A DNA stretch of 52,544 nucleotides. Source: Priapulus caudatus. Taxonomy: Eukaryota > Priapulida > Priapulimorpha > Priapulimorphida > Priapulidae. The stretch covers positions 314,842 to 367,385 of the forward strand of contig NW_014577208.1 of NCBI RefSeq assembly GCF_000485595.1, written 5' to 3'. The notes below the pieces were generated by a model. It searched no databases. It was not told the DNA's origin and saw only the letters and a list, made by a program, of their open reading frames with translations. Both the position numbers and the translations under genes were made by a program. This document shows, piece after piece, positions 11,341 to 24,403 of the stretch (position 1 is its first letter; each line of letters begins with the position of its first letter).

Positions 11341-12803
11341 GACCTCCATAGGGCACGCACAATACGCACGCATACGCACACGCACGTACGCACTTACGCA
11401 TACGCACACGCATACGTTACGCACGCATACGGCCACCCGCAACTGTACGAACGCATAGCGCACACGCACGTACGCACGCACACATACGATACGCACACGC
11501 ACGGAGCACGCATACGCAACAACGCACGGCACGGCACGCAAGCATTACGCACACGCACGCAATTACGCACCCGTCACGTACGCAACGCATACGCGCGCGC
11601 ACAGACGTACGCGACGCCATAGTCCGCGCGCGGCACGCACGTACGCACGGCATAAGCACACGCCGTAACGTACGCAACGCGCACGTCACCGTACGCACCG
11701 GCAAAGCGGCAAGCGGACGCCATACGTGCTGGAGTATACAAAGCGGCAACGTCACGTACGGACACGCATACGCACAACGCGCATACGACACGAGCATACG
11801 TAACGTAAAACACAACAGTAGCCAGCTCAGTAAGCTACGAGTGAGAAGGTAGCAGAGGTAGGCAAGGTACAGATGAGCTGCGGACGGCGCCGGCGATAGC
11901 CGACCGAGCCGTCTATTACTTCCTATGAGTCTTCAGTAAAAAAATAATAGCTTCTGCAGAAAATACTAATCTTACATCAAGTAGGTTTAGAAAATGACCG
12001 CCAGGTCGACTGAGTGGTGCGGTGAGGCATAGTGAGTAATGGATTGCATATTATAAAGCTTGTTTGGCTTCGAGCAGGGTGTTTGCTGGTACTACCAGGT
12101 GCGGCAGGCAGCACGTAGCACGCGATACGCACGACCGCACACGGACGCAGCGCACTGCACAACGCACGTACGCACGCATACGCACGACGCACGTACGCAC
12201 GCCATACGAACACGCAGTACGCACGTCATGGCTGTCACTGATACCGTCACGCATACCGCAGCACGGCGACGGGGTACGCACGCATACGGCACCCGTGCGT
12301 CGGAGGTGCCGGGGCGCACGTGACGCAGCTGTATCCCATATGAGCGCACGCCACGCCAGCGCATACCAACACGCACGTACGCACGCACTACGCGCACTGC
12401 GAAGGGGCGTACGGCACGGAATACCATCACGCCGAGTAACGCACGCATTGACCACAGCGATGTCAGCGTACGCACACATATCGCAACCAAGCCCGTAATG
12501 CACGCATTACGCAGCGACGCACACGCATGTATGCACGCTATTACGCAGCAGGACGCTTCGTAACGGGCAAGCAGTACACACACGCACCGATACGCACGCA
12601 CCTCACGTACATTTGGTGGAGACCGCCGACGAACTGGCAAGTACACGCACTGCGCACCCGCACGGCAACTGCACTATCGGCGAGGTACGTCACGCATCTT
12701 ATCGCACGCACGAGCGCATACGTACACGCACACGCCACGTACGGCACGCACACGCACGTACGCCGCATGCGTACACGCACGCGCACGTACGCACGCGCAC
12801 ACA
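11341..12803. repeat. CACGTACGCACGCATACGCA satellite, copy 1 (degenerate)
   Basis: Alternating CpG/TpA-rich satellite with an underlying unit near 24 bp; this copy is heavily interrupted. A unit of eight codons with no stop keeps frames open on both strands (Arg/Thr/His/Ala or Cys/Val/Arg/Ala polymers). These frames are repeat artefacts. Cleaner copies lie at 20900-21117 and 22971-23879. Confidence 0.92.
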
Positions 12804-13302
12804 CTCACTTGCTTACTAAACAGCTATGTTCAATTGAGCGCCGAGAAATCTCATGTTGACGGGCATGCGCTATTAATCATTACGTATAATTGCGAAAGTG
12901 CGCTTTTACTACAACGAAAAAATCTGCAAAAAAAATTATGTGCGTAGCAATAATAATAATAATAATGATAATAATAATAAATAAATAAATAAATAAATAA
13001 ACTAGCCAGCAAGCCAAGCTAGCCAACTAACCATCAACCAAACCTATCGATGCATGCCAATGCTAGCCAACTGTAGCGGTATTACATAGTATCCGTAAGG
13101 GAACGTATGTGGCAGATAGCCACGCGCATTTAATCCTTGCCACGTAACGAATGCCGTTACGGATTCATCGCAGTGTTTTCGAGTGTTCATTGTTTATTTC
13201 GTAGGCAACGGAATTTAATTGGTGAACTGATGAAGCTGAAGATGAAAATGCGAAGGAGGGTAGCGCATTAATATTAATGCAGCTGCTTGCTACCAACTAC
13301 TA

Positions 13303-13305
13303 CTA

Positions 13306-13349
<44 letters not shown>

Positions 13350-13435
13350 ACTGCTACTGCTACTGCTACTGCTTACTGCACTGCCCCTGCTACTGCTACT
13401 CTGCTACTGCTATAGTACTGCTACTACCACCAATA
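13303..13435. repeat. (CTG)n / (CTA)n trinucleotide array, copy 1
   Basis: About nine CTG units followed by mixed ACTGCT/CTACTG units. Equivalent arrays lie at 21612-21732 and 24361-24485. Confidence 0.93.
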
Positions 13436-13979
13436 ATAACAATAATAATATAACATAATAAAAATAATCATCATCATCTTCATCCTCCTCCTTTCGCTGC
13501 TCGCTGAAAATTGCAAACCCCTAAAGCCAAACAAGTGCCGCATAGCGACAGCGGCTCATCAAACGTCTACTGCGGTGACTCTGTGGTGGAGTGGTGGGAT
13601 TCTAGTAACCCTGTTAGTCCCAAATGTGTTCACATACACGCCGAACAGTGAATGCACAGGGATGGTATCAGGAACCTTCTCAAAGAATGTTCGTTGGGAT
13701 CGTTATGAAAGTTGCCACGAGATGGCGCGTATCGTTTAAGTGTCTTCAGATTAAAGATGGAAGCTCCACATCATATGTAGTAAGCAACAACTATCTGCAA
13801 GACAGAATAGGTAAGCACTCATCCATTTATCCTACGCAAGCTACAGGCGCGCAATAGAGAGCTGCCACCTGCAACACATTAAGGCAAAAACTCCACAGTA
13901 CCACAACACATGCACTGGCAGTAGCCACTGGCAGTGGCATACGTTACATGTAACATACTGACACTACAGAATGCCATAT

Positions 13980-14640
13980 AAATTATACGATTTAAGAGCA
14001 TAAACCTTCTTTAACCAAATTTAGCTTTTGAAATTTCACTGTGACATTGTAGCCTCATACATCCAGGCATGTAATAGATTCTACTAGCAACCCGGCAGTC
14101 AAATTCTTTCTAACAGACAGTCCAACAAATCCGCTGTTTAACCCTCCTCTTGAGGTCAAAAGGTTATGCAGGACACTTACTCTTCGCACGTCAGTGGAAA
14201 GCAGATTTCATGCCTTTCAATAAAGCCATAAAAATGATAGCACCGCTGAAGAACAAAAAGTTTTCCAATCGCTCCGTCAGACATGTCCTCAGAAAATGTC
14301 TAAAATCTGCCTGTGCTCCATTGACCTTGACCTGTGACCTCCAATTTCGGCACTAGTGATGGCTTTTCCTACCATGATGCTATACACCGACTATCACGAG
14401 CCTAGGTCGAGCCGTTTAGATTTGTGCCGCAATTCTGCATTTCCTCCCTATACCTTAAGTTACAGGACTGAATGTTCCCCCTTCTTTTACACCTCTTGAC
14501 CTTTACCTTGACCCCAGCTTCGACATCCCAACTCGTTTTGACGATCCCCCCAACGACCCGAATATCGTGACCGTACGTCGAGCGGTTAAGATTTGCGCCA
14601 ACTGTTGACGCAGACAGACAGCGGGACGATCACATGTCGC
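13980..14640. mobile_element. Dispersed repeat with TGACCT motifs, copy 1
   Basis: Same element as at 25030-25755 (duplicated block) and, as an independent copy, at 30155-30575. Landmarks in order: an ATTTAAGAGCATAAAC phrase, TTTAACCCTCCTCTTGAGGT, tandem TTGACCTTGACC motifs, TTCGACATCCC and an ACCGTACGTCGAGCGGTTA phrase. Non-coding; class unknown. Confidence 0.7.
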
Positions 14641-15608
14641 CGACACGGTCTAGGCCAGATCAGAAACATACACATTGAGTTCATCTACACATCATGACAT
14701 ATCTTGTAAGAATTACTGAAAATGGTGATCGGATCATTTACTACATCTAAAGCTGCGGAGTCCAGCACTAATATCAGATAGACTCAAAAGCAAAACCTAT
14801 GCGAGACTCTATTTTAACAAAACAACAAATTTATAAAAACCAAAGTTGGGCCGCATAAAGTCACTGGCTACGCATTAGTTCGATACAAGACACATAATAT
14901 GGGACGAGCGCAGACCTGCACTCTATCGTATCAAGAAATATGGACAGGAATAAACTGACGATATAAGTACTTCAATATCAAAAATGGTGAAGGTTGAGGC
15001 GCTGATGAATAGATCGTAATGTGTTGGTTAATTGGGGCCAACCCATGATGCCTTAACAGGACTTAGGTTACAGATGCATAATAGCTCCTTGCCACAAACT
15101 TTTTTTAGGTCAGATTGTCCCGAACTTCAATCTTCTAGTTGTCGATGCGAACTGTTATTGGTGTCGTAAAAGAAACCATACAATTCTTCTCGCCAGAGAG
15201 AACTACAACACTCGCACGCGCAGCTTCGTCCTCGAGTCCGAGAGAGAAAAATTTAAGGCACTACAGTGTATTTGCGAGATGTCTTACACACCCTGGCATG
15301 CATCTCAGTTACTGCAGTCTCATTACTGGCTTATAAGAAATTCCGCAGTCTAACTGAAGTCCCCAAAATGTTCACCAACGCGTTGTAATGCATGGCTGGA
15401 CGTACGGACGTACAATGTGTGAGTTATTAAATCTATCCGCATTAGTACTAAGTGCAACTATACCCAAGATTCCTTGTATTTCTGGGAACATAAAATGTAT
15501 GACCAGCAAACGTTCCTTTGATTTGAGCTTAATACATTATTATAGTTATTATATATTATTATTATTATTATGTAATTAAGTGGATCACAGCAGCTAGCCG
15601 GTGAGCTA

Positions 15609-15842
15609 TCAGACGTTGCAGGTCTCCAACAAACCTGAGGACATCAGAATGATTTCAATACTCCAGAATTTTTCGCAAGGATGTGTGCTGTTCTGAGCGC
15701 AGTCAAGTGGCGATTGATTCTGCACTTCTTGGGCAGTGTGGTGGCCTCTCGATGACATTCGCTTGAGGTTCTTCTCAAGACACATTCTTCTATAGAGACA
15801 TCCTGAGGTCCAACCTCTAGGGCGCACGTCGGCAGGTGACAT
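15609..15842 (-). pseudogene. Non-LTR retrotransposon ORF2 C-terminal remnant, copy 1 (degraded)
   Basis: Minus-strand frame retains GHHTAQEVQ and a CLEKNLK-like segment, corresponding to the better preserved remnant at 26155-26340. Scattered insertions break the frame. It is part of the duplicated block, not an independent insertion. Confidence 0.65.
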
Positions 15843-16340
15843 AATTCCTGCGTCTTAGTAATTTCCTACCACATCGCTCCGTCAATGAAATAAGGGTCTC
15901 GATCTCCAGAGCAAGTCGTTTACTTATTTATTATATATTGATTAATTTCCAAAGTAGAAAATTCAGCACGGAGCGGCATCATAAGTCGGTTGCTCGTGGC
16001 TTTTGGTGACAGATACTGAAAGAACGCCCGGTGCACGAACCCGTTCCTGGGTTGGATTAGTATGGATTTGATAGATGGTATTGTTATTATTATTCACTAA
16101 TTGATTATTGATTATTATTAATCATATTAAGATTACTCACGTTATTCTATCATTTGTTTCATTGTTGTGTTTGTTTGTTGTTGTTGGTTGTTGTGTTATT
16201 AGATTTGTACGTGCTTTGGTTTATACATCTTACTTCCACGCGCGGACGCCGGGAGCCGATATACGACGGCCTCATGCGAACAACTGACCCTGCTGAGCGG
16301 CCATGCGCATGACGGCAAGCACATAGGAAACAGAGAGGCG

Positions 16341-16375
16341 ATTACACAGCTAAACCTGTATGTTTAGCTGTGTAT
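16341..16375. repeat. Small hairpin
   Basis: ACACAGCTAAACCTGTATGT followed by TTAGCTGTGT forms 12-bp arms. The equivalent position at about 26655 keeps only one arm, so it is copy-specific. Confidence 0.6.
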
Positions 16376-18179
16376 GTGCTCGTTTTTATAACGACAAATT
16401 CTACAGGCAGTGCGGCGTGCTGCGGCGCCTTGAAATCCCAGCTGACGCCCTCAGGGTGCAGGAAAGATTTGCGATCATATTATAAGATTACCGGCGTCTG
16501 ATTCACATTACGCACAACAACGCAAGCTTCGGAGTCGCATGCCGTTCAAGCGAGAGTCAGTGGTGGACCGCAGATGCATATTTTATGAGTTTCGCTGAGA
16601 TGGAGACGAATACGCCAATGCCCGTGATGAAGGGGTGGCTCGATAGAGTGAATCACAAAGCAGAAGAGCTAGTTACATTTTCATTCTGAGAGCGATCGTA
16701 AACACACATATTATCTATTATTCATCATTTACGCGAACATCATCTTTTGAAAGAAGCAAAATCAGAGCAATCCGCCTCGAACAGTTACGAATTGACCACC
16801 ATGCATTTGATCGAAGTGGCTAGGTTGACGTTATTTGTCAAGACGTGTGCAGGTTGAGCCCAATGCCAATTTTATCAATGCAGTCTGTATAGCCCGTTTA
16901 TTGCTACGCTGTCTCTTTGTGGCATCAGAAAGTCGACATCATAAACCACAAGGCCAATTCCGACTCTTGCAAGACACTTACTAACAAAGTTTTCTAAAGA
17001 ATGCTACCGCCCACCCCATTGAGAAAAATAGTATAAATAGAAAATGAAACGTCGGCGTAGTGTTTTTAATGGGTTCATGAGGATCTTAGCTAATAATAGC
17101 TTCAGGCAGACTTAGTGAATGGTGAACATGAAATTAGCAGGCCTAGTATGAAGTTTACGACATGTCAATAATTATTATGACTGAGAGAAACTACAGTGAA
17201 AACGGCTTTGCGAACGTCTATGCATTTGCCCATTTAGCCACACCAGCGAAATTATCTGCCACTAACATATCTGATATGCTAAATCGAATTCCTACTGATA
17301 GATTAAGTCCTCTTGCTGAGTGCTGAAAGCTGCCAGACATAGGTCGTGTTCGTTGGTCTTAATTATAAACCCAAGTTATGCTATAGAACCACCTCTCCCT
17401 GGGCAAACATACGAATATTGTTAGATTCTTTAAATGCTGCTGTTGAATAGCAAGATTGGGTGCTTCAAGTATTACTGCCCAGCAATGAGACATCCATCCC
17501 CCAAAGTGTGGTTGAAGCTTTTTTTTATTTTGTCGTGCTATTTAATTTTTTTTAATGATCACTTTGTTTTTTTGTGTTAGTTTGTACGTTAGCTGCTCTT
17601 ATTTTATTCTTTTTTTACTCTTTCTTTTATGTTTTCGCGTTTTGAGTTTAGCACATAACACTACTCGTAGTTGGCCTGTATCTGATTGCTAGCATCATAA
17701 ACCTCATGTACTAATTGAGCGCTCCATAACCTGACGAACCCATCTAGTCTCTGAAGTGTTTAAGCAGTGTTTAAAAAAAATGACGTCGAGAGTGCCGACC
17801 GTTTCCTAGTTCATCTAACATTGCTCCAGCGACTCGGATTTACAAACCACATTCACCAGATTCTCCTCAATGATATCGATAACTTCCTCAGAAAAGCCAA
17901 TATTTAAGAAAAAACTTTTTGGCAACGTGTACTTGATGACCTAAAACATAGCATGCGAAGATCTAGTGTTCCGTACGACAATACACTATTCGTGTGTCTA
18001 TTGTGGCCTCCGATTAGAAATAGCGATAGGGGACACAGATTGTGGGCAGCATGCTGATTATCTTGTGGAGTTTTAAAAAACTTAGCAGTAACCGTGCGAA
18101 AACGTTATGATGATATTATAAACAGATAGGGCGAGTTTGTGCGGTCTTCAACATACGATTGTATCCAGCACCCGTTAGT

Positions 18180-19215
18180 TCTCTACAGCCAAGATGTGTA
18201 AGTATAAGCCAGAAGCTGTGGGTCGCGCAAAATATTGTGATAAGCAGGCGGTTAAGGTGGTGCCTAGAGTTAATATTAGAGCGGTTATTTAAATAAATGG
18301 AAATATGAATAAATAGTGGTCAAACGTCAAGGTCAATCATCAAATAAGGTTGCAGTGACCCTGAGTTTGCGGGTATGCGACACCCGGAATACTCAGTCAT
18401 CCTTCACACACTTTCTTCTATGTTTGCAGCGCAATTGATGTGTAAAGCAATACGCAAGTTTGGTCGCGCTATTGTCATTAGGGCGCCCGAGTTATAGACG
18501 CGGCAAGGAAAATAAATCAAAGGTCAAGGTAAAGGTCAAATAAAAGCGTCGTAGTGACGCTGGTTTTTTGGTAGCGCTAGGCAATTAGAGGGCGCTGAGG
18601 TTAATAATGAGCGGTATAAGGGAAATAATGCATAAAGGTCAATGGTAAGGTCAATAGGGGTCGGCATGTGGACAGCTGGTTGTTAGGATACCGCCGCTGC
18701 CACCACGTAAAGAAAATTTCATGCACCCAAAATCAACTGTGTGTAAGTAATAGTAACACATACAAGATTTTGGTATAGCGCGCTAGGCTAATAAGTCCAA
18801 TTTAGGAGGAGACCCTGGTTGAGTTAGAGAGCCGGAAAAGGGAAAATATGGATCAAGGTCAAAGTAAAGTCAAATAAATGTCGCAGTGACCTGGTTTTGG
18901 TAACGCTTAAAACTATAATTGTTGCGCATCACTCTTCTCATATGCTCCCAATCAATAGATTGTGTAAGGTATACAAGTTTTTGGTAGCGCGCTAGGTCAA
19001 TTAGGGCCGAGTTATATGACGAGGCGGGAAGGGAAATAGTATCTCAATAATGGTCCAGGTAAAAGGTAAATATAAAAATATGGGGTCGTGCTAGTGAACG
19101 GCTGGTTTTCGGGGACGTTCCAATCGTCTGCTCACTTGAACATTTTGGTCTTCTCTGAATGAACTGCCCAAAGGATGTGTATAGCATACCAAGTTTGGTC
19201 AGGGCGCTACGGATC
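18180..19215. repeat. AGGTCA-rich tandem array, copy 1 (degenerate)
   Basis: Repeats of AAGGTCAAGGTAAAGGTCAA, GTAGCGCTAGGTCAATTAG and GCCGAGTTATAGAGCG phrases, the same unit as at 27550-28240 but with frequent single-base insertions. Confidence 0.8.
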
Positions 19216-20282
19216 AAAATTAGGGAGGCGGCATGAGAAATTCAGTCTCCGAGACCTTGGACATAGTGCGGCTGGAGATCGTGCGAGACATCGAAAACCA
19301 TAGTATCGCGCCGCCGACAAGTTCGGTCGGCGGCGGGTCTTATACAATTCATGGGTAGCAGTGAAACGACATCTTTTAACAATAGGGCAAACGTCGCATA
19401 GGAACGCCACAATATTGCCTGTAACTTGAGATGACACATTTGGAGAAGCACATAGGATCCGAAGTAACCTCCAAGCGAATTGTAAATCCACTTTACAAGG
19501 TCCACACCTATGAAAAAAATTTCCGCATAGCGTTTCCCAGTCATGTCCATGTTTACGGGCTATTCCCTGTCAACCGAGAATTTTTTCCAGATACAATTTG
19601 CTACCTCCGTTGTGAAGAAGATCAGAAGAATAGTCTTGCATGAAGCAAATCTATGGCCACGCAACAACTTAGATATGCACTTAGTATTTCAAAGGACTCC
19701 TAGGACCAAACGTAATAGCCAATCTTTTCAGTACTTTCCACACAATAGCCCTTTTTCAAGCGACTGTCTAGACCGATGTTCTTTTTAAATTTCCAGACGG
19801 CATGTTGAGCATAAATAGGCTATGGCCAATCATCTGCAACACCAACTTGCTAAAGTTATGACATTTGGATAAAACTATTTCTGACAGAGGCCCAAAGCTT
19901 TCACAGTTTTCATAGACACTTCATACGAACCCTGCTTGCCTATAAAAAACAGGCCAACTAAACAATTTCTTACACATCGTTTTATACAGGTCATAGCGCC
20001 TATTTCAATTTTGTACACCGTGTATGACAACCTACCGACTACTACAACTACAGATCAGTACATTCTGCAGTTTTAATTGCATATAGCCTGCATAACATCC
20101 AACCAGCCATGAAATGTTTGTTCTGATTACAGCAAACAATATGGTTTATAGTGTGTGTCATTTTCTTCTAACCAAGTGCCCGCCCGTGTGAGCAGGGCGG
20201 CTCATCTGATGTCTGTGCTTCTACTGATAAATGCACTATTTGTGCATAGCAAGATGTATTTTAGCTTCTGAGAGGACTGCAG

Positions 20283-20435
20283 GGGGCGTGTACGGGGGGG
20301 GGGGGTCCAGGGTCCGTACCCCTGCTCGCCCGCAGCCCAAAACGCATCTAACGGGGGTCTAATCTTCAAAATAAATTTCTGGGGGCAGTTTGTTAACGGT
20401 AGACCCCGCCCCTGGTACAAATCCTGTACACGCCC
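20283..20435. repeat. G/C-run interspersed repeat, copy 1
   Basis: GGGCGTGTACGGGGGG, GGTCCAGGGTCC, GGGGTCTAAT and TACAAATCCTGTACACGCCC appear in the order seen at 29185-29345. The ends GGGCGTGTAC and GTACACGCCC are inverted, suggesting a short TIR element. A related G-run stretch lies at about 32527-32620. Confidence 0.65.
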
Positions 20436-20889
20436 CAGGAGGTGTTGACAGATGTGGCTGAAACATGGGTAGTACGTGATGGTATCATGAAGCGTTGTAC
20501 AATTGGGGGGGAATAGACATTTGCTATACCCAGAGCCCGTGGGAGGTCGATTGTTAAGCAGATTTGGTCATGGAACTGTGTCGTGAATATTGCGCGTGTA
20601 TAAGCTAAAAGCGTGAAGCCATCGTGGGCAGACCTAGGCCCATTATGTAAGCGTCCACTAACTTTGTGTAAAGGTGGTTGCATTTGCCGGCCGCACTACA
20701 AAGGAAACCGCACTTATTGAAGCAGAATGCGATCGACTACTTATTGTACTTTTTGGTATTGCCCGAAGAATGCGCCGTTCTTAGACATAACGTGCTATAG
20801 AGTAGTTATCCTGGTAAGAATACCCAGGTGTGACTTTGAAGTAAAATGAGAACTTTACATGCATGAGATACTGGACCAGGCTATGAACG

Positions 20890-20899
20890 NNNNNNNNNN
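20890..20899. other. Assembly gap (10 N)
   Basis: Ten N bases. Left of it is the end of block copy 1 (CTATGAACG); right of it the 24-bp satellite resumes in mid-array. The equivalent left flank at 29786 continues into unique DNA instead, so this join is suspect. Confidence 0.99.
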
Positions 20900-21117
20900 A
20901 CGCGCACGTACACGCACGCGCACGCACGCATACGCACACGCACGTACGCACGCATACGTACACGCACGCGCACGTACACGCACGCGCACGCACGCACGCA
21001 CACGCACGTACGCACGCACACGCACGTACGGCCGCATACGTACACGCACACGCACGTACGCACGCACACGCACGTACGGCCGCATGCGTACACGCACGCG
21101 CACGTACGCACGCACAC
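20900..21117. repeat. CACGTACGCACGCATACGCA satellite, partial copy
   Basis: Clean CpG/TpA-rich 24-bp-type satellite directly right of the gap, nearly identical to the last 200 bp of the array ending at 23879. Confidence 0.93.
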
Positions 21118-21610
21118 ACTCACTTGCTTACTAAACAGCTATGTTCAATGAGGCGAGAAATCTCATGTTGACGGGCATGGCTATTAATCATTACGTATAA
21201 TTGCGAAAGTGCGCTTTACTACAACGAAAAAATCTGCAAAAAAAATTATGTGCGTAGCAATAATAATAATAATAATGATAATAATAATAAATAAATAAAT
21301 AAATAAATAAACTAGCCAGCAAGCCAAGCTAGCCAACTAACCATCAACCAACTATCGATGCATGTCCAATGCTAGCCAACTGTAGCGGTATTACATAGTA
21401 TCCGTAAGGGAACGTATAGTGGCAGATAGCAACGCGCATTTAATCCTTGCCACGTAACGATCCTGTTACGGATTCATCGCAGTGTTTTCGAGTGTTCATT
21501 GTTTTATTTCGTAGGCAACGGATTATTGGTCGAACTGATGAAGCTGAAGATGAAAATGCGAAGGAGGTACGGCATTAATATTAATGCAGCTGCTGCTACC
21601 ACTACTACTA

Positions 21611-21654
<44 letters not shown>

Positions 21655-21925
21655 ACTGCTACTGCTACTGCTACTGCTACTGCCACTGCCCCTGCTACTG
21701 CTACTGCTACTGCTACTGCTACTGCTACTACCACCAATAATAACAATAATAATAATACCAATAATAAAAATAATCATCATCATCTTCATCCTCCTCCTTC
21801 TGCTGCCGCTGAAAATTGCAAACCCCTAAAGCCAAACAAGTGCCGCATAGCGACAGCGCTCATCAAACGTCTACTGCGGTGACTCTGTGGTGGAGTGGTG
21901 GGATTCTAGTAAACCCTGTTAGTCC
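21118..21925. repeat. Partial tail of duplicated block
   Basis: Nearly identical to the first 800 bp of the tails starting at 12805 and 23880, including the (CTG)n array at 21612-21732 and the ACTCTGTGGTGGAGTGGTGG phrase. At CCTGTTAGTCC it switches directly into the 23-bp minisatellite. Either tandem arrangement or an assembly join explains this. Confidence 0.85.
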
Positions 21926-22075
21926 ACACTAACTGTCATGTTTCTGCGTCACCAGTTGCCATGTTCCTGCGTCACCAGCTGCCCTGTTTCTGCGTCACCA
22001 GCTGCCGTGTTTCTGCGTCACCAACTATCATGTTTCTGCGTCACCAGCTTCCACGTTTCTGCGTCACCAAGCGAG
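21926..22075. repeat. 23-bp minisatellite, copy 2 (short)
   Basis: About six units of TGTCATGTTTCTGCGTCACC-like sequence, against about 18 in copy 1. The downstream AAGCGAGGTTTCAC junction is conserved. Confidence 0.9.
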
Positions 22076-22970
22076 GTTTCACTTCCACGTATTGTCATGT
22101 CGTGAGCGCGCCAGACTCAATTCTCGGTCTCGTTAATCACGACTGTCTGACGGGCTTATCGCCGATAATGATACATAATCTAATATCAAACGAACGAGAT
22201 TATGTGTGATTGCCGACGGTAATCGACATATGCGATGGGGGTTGTCAAACGCTGCACGAATTCTGCCGAGCCCGTTGCGGCAACGTCACCGGTCGGGACT
22301 ATATAAAGCCTAAGTGAATCGCCCCATATAAATACCGATGAATCTTCGCGCCACAGATCCACGGCCGCTCTTTTATGTTTGCGTTGCTTACGGTAGAGCG
22401 AAGACCTTCAACGTTAAGCGGTAGCAACGCAGGCAATCAGTCACGCCGCGTGAATACAAGAATTGATGCGCGTGCGTGCGTGCGTGCGTACGTGTGTGGG
22501 CGCGTGCGTGTGTAGACGCGTGCGCGCGCGTACTAGTTTAGGTAGGTAGAATAATAATTTCCATTAATTCAAACTAGGGTCATGTGCAACAATTTAATTA
22601 ATAACTTTGGCACTTACGAAATGTTCAGTTCTGTTGTGTGATTTATTCAATTTACACAGCACACGTCGGTATAGCAGTGACACAGACTACCGCTCAGTAT
22701 GATCCCGTGTTACCAGTAAACTGCACGCATCACAGCCGCCTATGTACGAACGCAATGCGCACAGGCGTGTGTGCACGCGTGCACAGACCGGTATGAAAAA
22801 ACGTACACACGGCTATGTACAACCATCGTACACGAGGGTATGCATTAACACAGACACGTACACATATGCTCATACATGCACACTCAGTCATAACAAGCAG
22901 AAGCACAATAAAACGCATTATGGAAAACCCACGCCACAATAGTTTAAATGCTGTTTAGCACATACGCATA
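22076..22970. repeat. Linker segment of duplicated block, copy 2
   Basis: Corresponds to 10206-11340 with many small deletions. Non-coding. Includes a GCGTGCGTGCGT microsatellite at about 22468-22530. Confidence 0.8.
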
Positions 22971-23879
22971 TACACGCACGCATACGCACACGCACATACG
23001 CACGCATACGCACACGCACGTACGCACTTACGCATACGCACACGCACGTACGCACGCATACGCACCCGCACGTACGAACGCATACGCACACGGACGTACG
23101 CACGCACACATACGCACACGCACGCACGCATACGCACACGCACGCACGCACGCACGCATACGCACACGCACGCATACGCACCCGCACGTACGCACGCATA
23201 CGCGCGCGCACGCACGTACGCACGCATACGCGCGCGCACGCACGTACGCACGCATAAGCACACGCACGTACGTACGCATACGCGCACTCACGTACGCACG
23301 CAAACGCACCCATACGCGCACGCACGTACGCACGCATACGCACACGCACGTACGCACGCATACGTACACGAACACGCACGTACGCACGCATACGCACACG
23401 CACGTACGCACGCACGCACACGCACGTACGCACGCATACGCACACGCACGTACGCACGTACGCACGTACGCACGCATACGCACACGCACGTACGCACGCA
23501 TACGCACCCGCACGTACGCGCGCATACGCACGCACGCACGCATACGCACACGCACGTACGCACGCATACGCGCACGCACGTACGCACGCATACGCACACG
23601 CACGTACGCACGCATACGCACAAGCCACGTATGCACGCATACGCACACGCACACGCATGTATGCACGCATACGCACACGCTCGTACGCACGCATACGCAC
23701 ACGCACGTACGCACGCATACGTACACGCACGCGCACGTACACGCACGCGCACGCACGCACCACCGCACGTACGCACGCACACGCACGTACGGCCGCATAC
23801 GTACACGCACACGCACGTACGCACGCACACGCACGTACGGCCGCATGCGTACACGCACGCGCACGTACGCACGCACACA
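22971..23879. repeat. CACGTACGCACGCATACGCA satellite, copy 2 (clean, 0.9 kb)
   Basis: Best-preserved copy: regular 24-bp units of GCACGTACGCACGCATACGC type. Frames above 280 codons are open on both strands over the same DNA, which follows from a stop-free unit whose length is a multiple of three. I do not regard them as genes. Confidence 0.95.
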
Positions 23880-24371
23880 CTCACTGCTTACTAAAAGCTA
23901 TGTTCAATGAGGCGAAATCTCATGTTGACGGCATGGCTATTAATCATTACGTTATAATTGCGAAAGTGCGCTTTACTACAACAGAAAAAATCTGCAAAAA
24001 AAAAATTGATGTAGCAATATAATAATAATAATGATATAATATAAATAAATAAATAAATAAATAAACTAGCCAGCAAGCCAAGCTAGCCAACTAACCATCA
24101 ACCAACTATCGATGCAATGTCCAATGCTAGCCAACTGTAGCGTATTACAAAGTATCCGTAAGGGAACGTATAGTGGCAGATTAGCAACGCGCATTTAATC
24201 CTTGCCCACGTAACCGATCCTGTACGGATTTCATCGCAGTGTTTTCGAGTGTTCATTTTTTATTTCGTAGCAACGGATTATTGTGAACTGATGAGCTGAA
24301 GATGAAAATGCGAAGGAGGTACGGCATCAATATTAATGCAGCTGCTGCTACACTACTACTATTGCTGCTGC

Positions 24372-24403
<32 letters not shown>

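Larger units (their letters stand above)
12805..20889. repeat. Tail of duplicated block, copy 1 (expanded version, ends at gap)
   Basis: Begins CTCACTTGCTTACTAAACAG and follows, feature by feature, the order at 23880-29786: (TAA)n and (AAAT)n, (CTG)n, CACATACACGCCGAAC, the TGACCT-bearing element, (ATT)n, the retrotransposon tail, the AGGTCA tandem array, the G-run element and a CTATGAA end point. This copy is 8.08 kb against 5.9 kb, with the excess as small insertions throughout, concentrated around 14640-19100. It stops exactly at the N gap. Confidence 0.85.

Noticed and set aside
21499-21882. 127-codon frame with poly-Ala/Thr and poly-Asn tracts
   Set aside because: (CTG)n, (CTA)n and (AAT)n arrays; the other copies have shifted frames.
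22918-23910. Open frames of about 320 codons on both strands (Arg/Thr/His/Ala and Cys/Val/Arg/Ala polymers)
   Set aside because: They lie wholly in the 24-bp satellite; a stop-free unit of eight codons guarantees long frames on both strands.
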